DNA of 42,245 nt, from contig JAGWVT010000019.1 in the NCBI GenBank assembly GCA_018970765.1, forward strand, positions 1 to 42,245, read 5' to 3'. The position numbers and the translations under genes are program-made. Positions 1-6,755 of this stretch are shown here, piece by piece. A model generated the notes under the pieces. It had not been told where the DNA came from and did no database searches. It saw only the letters and a list, made by a program, of their open reading frames with translations. Numbering within the stretch: the stretch's first letter is position 1; each line of letters starts with the position of its first letter. The stretch comes from Actinomycetales bacterium. Its GTDB lineage: Bacteria; Actinomycetota; Actinomycetes; S36-B12.

Positions 1-1668
1 GACGCCGATACCGTTTCGGTGACGACGGACGAATGCACAACGCTGGACGAGATCCAAGCTTTGGTGGACGCCTATGTGGACACTGTGGGACAGGGCAGCA
101 CCATCGCGGTGAGCCCGGCCGCGGGATCTGCGCCGACGGGACAACCAAACTGGGATGACGCGCTGATTCGCAAATCCGGCTACTTGGCTCACCCGGTGTT
201 CAACCGACACCACAGTGAGACGTCCATGCTTCGATACCTGCGCCAGCTGGCTGATCGTGACATCGCCTTGGACCGGTCGATGATTCCACTTGGCTCTTGC
301 ACGATGAAGTTGAATGCCACGACCGAGATGGCAGGAATCACCTGGCGGGAGTTCGCCGATATCCATCCCTTTGCACCCATGGACCAAGCACAGGGATATC
401 TGTCACTCATCCGCGACCTAGAGGCCTGGTTATCAGAAATCACCGGCTACGACGCAGTGAGCCTGCAGCCCAATGCCGGTTCACAGGGTGAATTCGCCGG
501 GCTGCTGGCCATTCGCGGCTACCACCAAGCTCGCGGAGAGGCGCACCGCGACATCTGCCTGATTCCCAGTAGTGCACATGGCACCAATGCGGCGAGCGCC
601 GTCATGGCCGGCATGCGGGTGGTCGTAGTGCGTTGCGATGACCTTGGCAATGTCGATCTTGCCGACCTGCATGCCCGCATCAGTGAACATCAAGGGAATC
701 TTGCGGCCCTGATGATCACGTACCCATCCACGCACGGTGTTTTCGAGGCGGCAGTGCGGGATATCTGCGCAGCAGTCCACGACGCAGGCGGCCAGGTGTA
801 CGTGGATGGCGCCAACCTCAACGCGCTGGTCGGTCTGGCGCGCCCTGGAAAATTCGGTGCTGACGTGTCACACCTGAACCTGCACAAGACGTTCTGCATT
901 CCACACGGCGGGGGCGGCCCAGGCGTCGGTCCAGTGGCTGTGCGCGCACACCTGGCGCCCTACCTGCCAAATCATCCCCTCCGACCCGAATGCGGACCCG
1001 GTGCGATGGGCTTCGCAAACGGGGGAGCCGGACCGGTTAGTGGAGCACCCTGGGGCAGCGCCGGGATCCTGCCTATTCCGTGGACCTATATCCGCCTGAT
1101 GGGCCCAGCTGGGCTGCGCCGGGCAACCCAGGTGGCCATCCTGAGCGCGAACTACATTGCTGCGCGCCTCGCGCCGCACTATCCAATTCTGTACACCGGA
1201 AGTTCAGGACTGGTAGCTCACGAGTGCATCCTGGACCTGCGCGGGATCACCGCGGAAACGGGCGTAACCGTGGACGACGTAGCCAAGCGGCTCATGGACT
1301 ACGGCTTCCACGCGCCGACGATGTCATTCCCGGTTGCTGGCACCCTCATGGTGGAACCGACCGAGAGTGAGGACCTGGCAGAAGTTGAGCGCTTCATCGA
1401 TGCCATGGTGGCAATCCGCGGGGAGATCGCCGCGGTGGCTGATGGCACCTGGTCGCTCACTGACAGCCCGCTGCGACAGGCACCACATACGGCCGAATGC
1501 CTGCTGGGCGACTGGACCTTGCCGTACGCCCGCCAACTGGCTGCATATCCGATGCCACAGCAGCACCGAGCCAAGGTTTGGCCGTTCACGCGTCGCATCG
1601 ATGGCGCCTTCGGAGACCGAAACCTGATCTGCTCCTGCCCGCCAGTCGAGGAGCTCGCAAACGCCTAG
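1..1668 (+). CDS. gcvP: Glycine dehydrogenase (decarboxylating), P-protein, C-terminal part
   Basis: P-protein of the glycine cleavage system. It decarboxylates glycine with pyridoxal phosphate and passes the aminomethyl group to the lipoyl H-protein. The open frame runs in from the left edge, so the start and roughly the first 400 residues lie outside the window; GTG at 19 is only an internal codon. The C-terminal half is intact. The PLP-lysine motif [18 protein letters not shown] is present, with its lysine codon at 886-888, and so is the family block [13 protein letters not shown] near the left edge. The frame ends at a TAG. No gcvT or gcvH is visible. This is a cytoplasmic housekeeping enzyme of one-carbon metabolism. 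Identification is firm from motif conservation. Confidence 0.95.
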   Translation, partial: DADTVSVTTDECTTLDEIQALVDAYVDTVGQGSTIAVSPAAGSAPTGQPNWDDALIRKSGYLAHPVFNRHHSETSMLRYLRQLADRDIALDRSMIPLGSCTMKLNATTEMAGITWREFADIHPFAPMDQAQGYLSLIRDLEAWLSEITGYDAVSLQPNAGSQGEFAGLLAIRGYHQARGEAHRDICLIPSSAHGTNAASAVMAGMRVVVVRCDDLGNVDLADLHARISEHQGNLAALMITYPSTHGVFEAAVRDICAAVHDAGGQVYVDGANLNALVGLARPGKFGADVSHLNLHKTFCIPHGGGGPGVGPVAVRAHLAPYLPNHPLRPECGPGAMGFANGGAGPVSGAPWGSAGILPIPWTYIRLMGPAGLRRATQVAILSANYIAARLAPHYPILYTGSSGLVAHECILDLRGITAETGVTVDDVAKRLMDYGFHAPTMSFPVAGTLMVEPTESEDLAEVERFIDAMVAIRGEIAAVADGTWSLTDSPLRQAPHTAECLLGDWTLPYARQLAAYPMPQQHRAKVWPFTRRIDGAFGDRNLICSCPPVEELANA

Positions 1669-1906
1669 TCTGGTGTAATCTGACATAATCCACCTTATCG
1701 GCGTTCGGGGTGGAATTGGGACCTTCGTCCACAGACTCGTCCTGAACGGGCCTCGGGTGCGGAAAACCTGCCAAAGTGGCGACATCAGCCACCGGGAACC
1801 AGATTCGGTCGTGCTGCGTCCAAGGCGTAAGCGCGGCCCGGCATCGTCATGACATTGGTGCATGGCGGTGGCAACCGGGCCGCAGGCAACCAGGAAGGAG
1901 TGTGCG
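1666..1906 (+). other. gcvP-rbpA intergenic region, including a weak hairpin
   Basis: About 240 bases without a gene. A weak hairpin, TCCACC (1689-1694) against GGTGGA (1709-1714) with a 14-base loop, could be a poor terminator for gcvP; no U-run follows. The gcvP stop codon lies in TAGTCT (1666-1671), a -10-like hexamer, but no start codon follows at the leaderless distance, so any transcript from it would have a leader of about 230 bases to rbpA. GGGAAC at 1794-1799 is a loose match to a SigR -35 (rbpA is SigR-controlled in Streptomyces), but the expected -10 is not convincing. No clear promoter can be named. Confidence 0.3.
1892..1900 (+). promoter_or_regulatory. Strong ribosome-binding site of rbpA
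   Basis: AGGAAGGAG ends six bases before ATG at 1907. It decides the start in favour of 1907 over an upstream in-frame ATG at 1862. It also shows that rbpA has a leadered mRNA, unlike many genes in this window. Confidence 0.85.
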
Positions 1907-2269
1907 ATGGCCGAGTCCATGCGCGGATCCCGATTGGGATGGGTGAGTTACGAGCGTGACGAGGGTGTTGAGCCCGCGGAACGGCACTATGTCACCTACC
2001 GATGCCCCAATGGGCATCGTTCCCTCGTCCCCTTTGCGGCGGAAGCCGAGGACCTGCCCAGCGAGTGGGCATGTCGGTGCGGGGCCACGGCACAGATCGA
2101 TGTGCCATCAGCCAAGGTAGCTACGCCGGTTGAGCGTGTGGTACGCCCGACTCGCACGCACTGGGACATGCTGCTTGAGCGTCGCAGCATCGCCGAACTC
2201 GAGGAACTTCTCGAAGAGCGCTTGGCCCTGCTGCATGCTGGCGAATTGTCCGTACGTCGCTCTGCATAG
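1907..2269 (+). CDS. rbpA: RNA polymerase-binding protein RbpA
   Basis: Actinobacterial general transcription factor of 120 residues, the usual family size. It binds RNA polymerase and group I/II sigma factors and stabilises the open complex. Visible parts: an N-terminal tail; a core barrel with cysteines in YRCPNGH and WACRCG (zinc-type knuckles as in Streptomyces RbpA); a basic linker around VERVVRPTRT; and the C-terminal sigma-interaction helices THWDMLLERR and IAELEELLEERLALL. The start at 1907 follows a strong Shine-Dalgarno sequence. The gene stands alone between gcvP and convergent ppm1 and has its own terminator. In the M. tuberculosis map rbpA also faces ppm1. Identification is near certain. 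Confidence 0.96.
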   Translation: MAESMRGSRLGWVSYERDEGVEPAERHYVTYRCPNGHRSLVPFAAEAEDLPSEWACRCGATAQIDVPSAKVATPVERVVRPTRTHWDMLLERRSIAELEELLEERLALLHAGELSVRRSA

Positions 2270-2275
2270 ATTCTT

Positions 2276-2316
2276 CTTGAGGGTTCGGCCGGGATGATCC
2301 CGGTCGGACCCTCAAG
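2276..2316 (+). terminator. Intrinsic terminator of rbpA, overlapping the ppm1 stop
   Basis: Long near-perfect inverted repeat: CTTGAGGGTTCGGCCGGGAT (2276-2295) against ATCCCGGTCGGACCCTCAAG (2297-2316), mismatched only by G-T wobbles, with almost no loop. TCTTTGTATT follows on the plus strand. It lies 6 bases after the rbpA stop and covers the last codons and stop of convergent ppm1. Function is best supported for rbpA transcripts; the minus-strand exit is less T-rich. Confidence 0.85.
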
Positions 2317-3094
2317 TCTTTGTATTAGACGTCTTTTGAATGCCGAGGCGGTTTTGCATGCCCCATACGGTTACTCGCCACAGCGCCTCAGCCACGATGC
2401 GCTGACTCATCTTGCTGGTACCCGCCGTCCGTTCGATGAAGGTGATGGGCACCTCCTGCACCCGCAGGCCACGCTGTACTGCCCGCCAGGCTAGATCGAC
2501 TTGGAAGCAGTAGCCCTGGGAATCGACCTCCTGCAGGTCCAGCGCCCGTAACGTGGAGGCACGAAACGCGCGAAATCCACCCGTGGCATCGTGCAGTGGT
2601 ATCCCCAACATCATGCGGGTGTAGAAATTGCCACCTCTGGATAGCCACTCACGATGCTTGGGCCAATTGAGGGCCCCGCCGCCAGGGACCCAGCGGGCCC
2701 CAAGCACCAGGTCAGCTTCAGGCAGTGCAGCGAGTAGATCCGGCAGTTGCTCAGGCTGATGCGATCCGTCCGCATCCATTTCCATAATCACGTCGTAGCC
2801 GCGCGAAAGAGCCTCGTCAAAGCCAGCCAGATACGCCTTGCCTAGGCCCGACTTGCCGGGTCGATGGAGCACGGAAATGGCGGCGTCGTTGCTGGCCAGT
2901 TGATCGGCTAATGCTCCCGTGCCGTCCGGGGAGTTGTCATCAACGATGAGGATGTCCAGGTCCGGCACAGCGGCCCGAACACCCGACGCAATCACCGGCA
3001 GGTTAGCGAGTTCGTTGTATGTCGGAATAACCACGACAGCGCGACCTAGTCCGGGAAGCTCGGGCACTACCCCACTGTACGTGGCCGTCAGCAC
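2312..3094 (-). CDS. ppm1: Polyprenol-monophosphomannose synthase (GT2 glycosyltransferase)
   Basis: Family 2 glycosyltransferase of 260 residues, of the dolichol-phosphate mannosyltransferase type. It should transfer mannose from GDP-mannose to polyprenyl phosphate for lipomannan/PIM and glycoprotein synthesis. Seen: VVVIPTYNE and ILIVDDNSPDGTG (nucleotide-binding start of the GT-A fold), the catalytic metal motif MEMDADGSH, and the QVDLAWRAV acceptor-side block. The C-terminus has no membrane anchor. The GTG start at 3094 overlaps the lnt stop by 7 bases, so translation is probably coupled to lnt. In mycobacteria the same two activities are fused in one Ppm1 polypeptide; here they are separate. 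The 3' end lies in the shared terminator. Confidence 0.93.
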   Translation of the reverse strand: MLTATYSGVVPELPGLGRAVVVIPTYNELANLPVIASGVRAAVPDLDILIVDDNSPDGTGALADQLASNDAAISVLHRPGKSGLGKAYLAGFDEALSRGYDVIMEMDADGSHQPEQLPDLLAALPEADLVLGARWVPGGGALNWPKHREWLSRGGNFYTRMMLGIPLHDATGGFRAFRASTLRALDLQEVDSQGYCFQVDLAWRAVQRGLRVQEVPITFIERTAGTSKMSQRIVAEALWRVTVWGMQNRLGIQKTSNTKT

Positions 3095-4668
3095 TCTCGT
3101 CGTGTTGCGCCAGCGCTCCGTGAGGTGTGGATCACTGCCGCGACCAAGGTCCCGAGAGCTACCAGGCTGAGCAGACCCTCAAGCCAGCCACCTAGGAAGA
3201 CCCCCGGCATCTGACGCTGCTCACGCGGGACCTCGGCAACCAGGTAGCCAGTCTGCGGTTCGCCCAACTGCTGTTCAACGTCGCCGCTCGGCCCAATGAC
3301 TGCAGAGATTCCGCTGGTGGCTGCCACGGCAACGACGCGGTACGTCTCGATAGCCCGCATGCGTTCGATCTGGAGTTGCTGCTCCGGCTGCGCGGTTCCG
3401 CCAAACGTCGCATTGTTGGTCAGCACCGCAATGAGCTGCGCTCCCTGCGCTACCACGTCGCGGACGACCGAGTCATTGGACACCTCGAAGCAAATCACGA
3501 CTCCTATCGGGATGCCGCCAATCATCATGTTTCCCGGCACATCCCCAGGCTGGAAATCCCGGCTGACCCGCTGCAGGCGGTCGATGTACTGAGCCAGGGC
3601 TTCGCGGTACGGAACAAACTCCCCAAAGGGAACGAGATGTCGTTTCACATACACCTCGTCTGCCCCGAGCACCGGATCCCATTCCACGGCGGCGTTGCGG
3701 ATGTGTGCTGGATCCTCCGGAACTTCAAGCACCGCACCAACCAGAATCGGCGCACCGACCTGCCGCGCTGCCGCCATGATCTGGGCGCCAGCATCAGCGT
3801 CGATGAACGGATCGATGTCCGATGAGTTCTCCGGCCAGAGCACGAGCCCTGGCTGTGGCACTTCGCCAGAATCGATTGCGACAGCGAGGGCGGCGGTTTG
3901 GTCCGCGTGATTTTGCAGCACTGCCCGGCGAACGTCCATCGCGCCCATGCCAAGTTGTGGCGTTCCACCCTGCACGATCGCAACGATGGCTGTCTGTGCG
4001 GCCGAGGAGCTCGCCCATCGCGGCAACAAAACACCTATCCCGACTACTACCAGGGAAACGACGACCACTGCCACCGTGCGCACCAGGACGGCGGTTCGGG
4101 GGCCCTGACGCAACGCGATAGCCAGGGCCAAGAGCAGCGTCCCGGTCAGCGCGACAAGAAAACTCGTGCCCGCCATCCCAAGCAGTGCCGCGGACGGGCC
4201 AAATGGCGTGTCCGGCTGCGCGAAGCCCAACCTGCCCCAAGCAAAGCCGCCCCAGGGGTAGCGACTGCGCAGACCTTCGACCAGCACCCATAAGGCAGCC
4301 ACGCCGATCACCCAGAAAGGCCATTGCTGAAGCCGAGTGATCAGAGCAGCAGCCAGGCCAAACAGGCCCACCCAAGCCGCACAGAGCGTTGCCAAGAGCA
4401 GCCATGCATCGGGACCAACGACCTGAAGCCAGACAAGCATTGGCAGGAACATCGCCCAACCGGCCAGCAGTCCGCACAGCAAGCCTCGCCAGATCCCCGC
4501 ACGAAACACCGCAGCCACGATGAGTGCGACCCCGATTCCAGACAGGTACGACCATCCCACCGGGGGGAACGATGCCCACAGCGCAAGTCCGCCAAGGATC
4601 GCAGTGGGCACCGCAAGGGGCCAGCGCAGCAATGGCGCCGTCTCGGTCATGGGCGTCATGAGCGTCAT
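3088..4668 (-). CDS. lnt: Apolipoprotein N-acyltransferase
   Basis: Membrane enzyme of 526 residues that acylates the N-terminal cysteine of lipoproteins. The N-terminal 210 residues contain several strongly hydrophobic spans. They are followed by an extracytoplasmic carbon-nitrogen hydrolase domain carrying the Glu-Lys-Cys catalytic triad: Glu in VLWPENS, Lys in VKRHLVPFGEFVPY and Cys in VVICFEVSND. A last hydrophobic span near the C-terminus closes the protein. Three in-frame ATGs (4668, 4659, 4650) compete; none has a strong ribosome site. It sits 22 bases after the M24 peptidase and overlaps ppm1, giving an M24-lnt-ppm1 operon. Likely substrates in this window are the FKBP lipoprotein and the lipoprotein at the right edge. 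Confidence 0.92.
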   Translation of the reverse strand: MTLMTPMTETAPLLRWPLAVPTAILGGLALWASFPPVGWSYLSGIGVALIVAAVFRAGIWRGLLCGLLAGWAMFLPMLVWLQVVGPDAWLLLATLCAAWVGLFGLAAALITRLQQWPFWVIGVAALWVLVEGLRSRYPWGGFAWGRLGFAQPDTPFGPSAALLGMAGTSFLVALTGTLLLALAIALRQGPRTAVLVRTVAVVVVSLVVVGIGVLLPRWASSSAAQTAIVAIVQGGTPQLGMGAMDVRRAVLQNHADQTAALAVAIDSGEVPQPGLVLWPENSSDIDPFIDADAGAQIMAAARQVGAPILVGAVLEVPEDPAHIRNAAVEWDPVLGADEVYVKRHLVPFGEFVPYREALAQYIDRLQRVSRDFQPGDVPGNMMIGGIPIGVVICFEVSNDSVVRDVVAQGAQLIAVLTNNATFGGTAQPEQQLQIERMRAIETYRVVAVAATSGISAVIGPSGDVEQQLGEPQTGYLVAEVPREQRQMPGVFLGGWLEGLLSLVALGTLVAAVIHTSRSAGATRREC

Positions 4669-4670
4669 GG

Positions 4671-4685
4671 CCTAAGGGCCTTAGG
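4671..4685. repeat. Interrupted palindrome between the M24 gene and lnt
   Basis: CCTAAGG-G-CCTTAGG is a perfect 7-1-7 inverted repeat in the 22-base gap, directly upstream of the lnt start. It is too tight for a normal hairpin unless the loop opens to GGGCC. It could be a protein site or a weak RNA structure over the lnt start. Function unknown. Confidence 0.4.
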
Positions 4686-4690
4686 GCCAC

Positions 4691-5785
4691 TTAGACACAA
4701 AGCAGATCACGGGGTCGCTGGTTCAGCACTTCCACTCCGTCAGCAGTGCACACCACGATGTCCTCGATCCGCGCACCGAATCGATCTGCGAAGTAGAAGC
4801 CGGGCTCAACGCTGAAGGCCATGCCTGGTTGGAGAGCACGATCGTTACCGGCCACGATGTAGGGATCCTCGTGAGTTTCCAATCCGATGCCGTGGCCGGT
4901 GCGGTGAATGAAGGACTCCCCTAGGCCGGCTTGTGTCAGGTAATCCCGGGCGACGGCATCAATGGAGGCACAGGTACGACCAGGAAGTACGGCGTCGACG
5001 GCGCGCGACTGAGCCTGTTGAAGCGCCGCGTAGTGATCGCGGAATTCCGAATCCGGGTCACCCAGTGCATAGGTGCGGGTGCAGTCACTGCAATAGCCCG
5101 ACGGCATAGTTCCGCCGATATCCACGACAACCGCATCGTGCAGCTGCAGGATGCGGTCTGACACCGCATGGTGCGGGCTGGCGCCGTTGGGTCCGCTGGC
5201 GACAATGACGAAGTCAACCTGACTGTGCCCAGCCTCGAGGATCAACTCGGCGATATCGGCGCCCACTTCACGTTCGGTGCGCCCTGGTCGGAGCAGATCT
5301 GGGACCTGAGCATGAACCCAGTCGATGGCCGAGCCGGCCGCCGTCAAAGCAGCTACCTCGCCTGGGTCTTTGACCATCCGCAGGTCCTGCAGGATGGTGC
5401 CCGCCGCTACCTGCTCCGCTGCCGGCAGCGCTCGACGTGCCCGCAGGGCCTGCACCGCCCACATGCGGTCGTCAACCGCCACACAGGCCGCCCCAGCGAC
5501 CAGCCCTGCCACGAGGGCCCACGGGTCTTCGGTCTCCTGCCAGGGCAGCAGGCTGACGCCTTGTTCCTCAAGACCGCTCGCTCGTGCGGCGAGCACCTCC
5601 AGCGCCGGCAGCACCAGCACCGGTTCGGCGTCCGCGGGAATGACCAGGCAGGTAAGGCGCTCAAGGGCGACGGCGTCGTAGCCAACGAGGTACCGCAGAT
5701 CCGGGCCCGGGGTGACGAAGAGGGCGTCCACGCCAGCAGATCGCGCCGCTTGTTGAGTTTGCCGTAGGCGCTGGTACAACGTCAT
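4691..5785 (-). CDS. M24 family metallopeptidase (Xaa-Pro dipeptidase type)
   Basis: Cytoplasmic aminopeptidase P/prolidase-like enzyme of 364 residues. The N-terminal creatinase-like domain (about 1-130) precedes the pita-bread catalytic domain. The metal ligands are visible: Asp in VVVDIGGTM, Asp in YCSDCTRTY, His in RTGHGIGLETHEDP, Glu in FSVEPGFY and Glu in GARIEDIVV. The start at 5785 (MTLYQRL) is preferred over the longer open frame because a TACGGT box lies exactly six bases upstream (leaderless) and homologues begin here. It is divergent from the exonuclease gene and first in the M24-lnt-ppm1 unit. It resembles mycobacterial PepE, but the symbol is not certain. Confidence 0.9.
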   Translation of the reverse strand: MTLYQRLRQTQQAARSAGVDALFVTPGPDLRYLVGYDAVALERLTCLVIPADAEPVLVLPALEVLAARASGLEEQGVSLLPWQETEDPWALVAGLVAGAACVAVDDRMWAVQALRARRALPAAEQVAAGTILQDLRMVKDPGEVAALTAAGSAIDWVHAQVPDLLRPGRTEREVGADIAELILEAGHSQVDFVIVASGPNGASPHHAVSDRILQLHDAVVVDIGGTMPSGYCSDCTRTYALGDPDSEFRDHYAALQQAQSRAVDAVLPGRTCASIDAVARDYLTQAGLGESFIHRTGHGIGLETHEDPYIVAGNDRALQPGMAFSVEPGFYFADRFGARIEDIVVCTADGVEVLNQRPRDLLCV

Positions 5786-5791
5786 GGGTTC

Positions 5792-5797
5792 ACCGTA
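5792..5797 (-). promoter_or_regulatory. -10 box for a leaderless M24 peptidase transcript
   Basis: TACGGT, six bases (GAACCC), then ATG at 5785. This matches the TANNNT-N6-RTG spacing seen before many genes here. No -35 consensus is visible. Its upstream region overlaps that of the divergent exonuclease promoter. Confidence 0.65.
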
Positions 5798-5832
5798 ACT
5801 GGCAGTGCATCGACCCCGGGGTGCCGACCCGG

Positions 5833-5838
5833 CAGAAT
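5833..5838 (+). promoter_or_regulatory. -10-like box for a leaderless exonuclease transcript
   Basis: CAGAAT, six bases (CAGCGG), then GTG at 5845. The first base departs from TANNNT but the spacing is exact. It favours 5845 over GTG 5821 as the start. Confidence 0.5.
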
Positions 5839-5844
5839 CAGCGG

Positions 5845-6741
5845 GTGCCCGCACCTGCATTGCTGCTCGATTCCGCCTCGCTGTACTACCGTTCCTACTT
5901 CGCCCTCCCAGAGTCGATGACCGCACCGGACGGCTTTCCCCATAATGCCGTTCGCGGTTTCTTTACGACCCTGCAGCGCCTAGTGGCCCGAACCGGAGCC
6001 GATCGAGTCGCCGCCTGCTGGGACATGAATTGGCGCCCAGCCTGGCGCGTGGAGTTGGTGCCCTCCTACAAGACCCATCGCGTTGCCGACACCGATGACG
6101 AATCGGAGGTAGAGCCTGACACGCTCGGCCCGCAGATTGGCGCGATTGCTGCGCTCCTTGACGCTCTCGGTATTGCGCGTCCCGGCCATCGGGACTTCGA
6201 GGCCGATGACGTCATCGCAACGTTGGCTAGCCGGGTACCGGGCCCGGTTGTGGTTGTGAGTGGCGACCGAGATCTGGTGCAGGTGATCGACGATGCCCGT
6301 CAAGTTAGCCTGCTATACACGGCGGCCGGAGGCATGGATGCCTGGCCTTTGCTTGATGCTGCCGCGGCGACAACTAAGTTTGGGGTGCCGCCGGACCGCT
6401 ACGCGGACTTTGCCGTGCTGCGCGGGGACCCATCCGACGGGCTACCGGGCGTCCCCGGCATCGGTGCCAAGACTGCTGCGAGCCTGATTGATGCGTTTGG
6501 CGACCTGGACGGAATCCTGGCGGCCTGCGCGGAGCCCATCAAGCCGCTGACACCTCGGTTAGTCGGTCTCTTGCAGGACCATGCCGAGGCTATCCGCGCA
6601 GCGGCACCGGTGGTACGTCTGGCCCGTGATCTGCCAGTCCCCGACAACATCCTGCTACCCAGCACTCCGCGTGACCCGTCTACGTTGGCCGCCTTACAAC
6701 AGGAGTGGGGTGTAGCAAAATTCGCAGTGCTACCGCGCTGA
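5845..6741 (+). CDS. 5'-3' exonuclease (Pol I N-terminal/FEN type)
   Basis: Stand-alone 5' nuclease of 298 residues, resembling the 5'-3' exonuclease domain of DNA polymerase I; acts on flaps or RNA-DNA junctions in replication and repair. Seen: LLLDSASLYYRSYFALP at the N-terminus, PSYKTHR helical-arch residues, the acidic metal sites DFEADDVIATLA and VVSGDRDLVQVID, and the helix-3-turn-helix GLPGVPGIGAKTAASLI. GTG 5845 (MPAPALLLD) fits homologues such as M. tuberculosis Rv2090 and lies the leaderless distance from a -10-like box; GTG 5821 would add eight residues. It converges on helY with only 14 bases between stops. Confidence 0.9.
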   Translation: MPAPALLLDSASLYYRSYFALPESMTAPDGFPHNAVRGFFTTLQRLVARTGADRVAACWDMNWRPAWRVELVPSYKTHRVADTDDESEVEPDTLGPQIGAIAALLDALGIARPGHRDFEADDVIATLASRVPGPVVVVSGDRDLVQVIDDARQVSLLYTAAGGMDAWPLLDAAAATTKFGVPPDRYADFAVLRGDPSDGLPGVPGIGAKTAASLIDAFGDLDGILAACAEPIKPLTPRLVGLLQDHAEAIRAAAPVVRLARDLPVPDNILLPSTPRDPSTLAALQQEWGVAKFAVLPR

Positions 6742-6755
6742 ACGCACAGGAGCTG

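Noticed and set aside
1794-1820. SigR-type promoter for rbpA (GGGAAC with a downstream CGTC)
   Set aside because: The -10 half and spacing do not match the known consensus well; kept only as a remark.
1324-1920. Minus-strand open frame of 198 codons spanning the gcvP end and the rbpA leader
   Set aside because: Mostly antisense to gcvP, no motif, and it would collide with the rbpA ribosome site.
3794-4690. Second minus-strand frame of 298 codons inside lnt
   Set aside because: Out-of-frame shadow of lnt; composition is arginine, glycine and alanine runs typical of frame-shifted GC-rich code.
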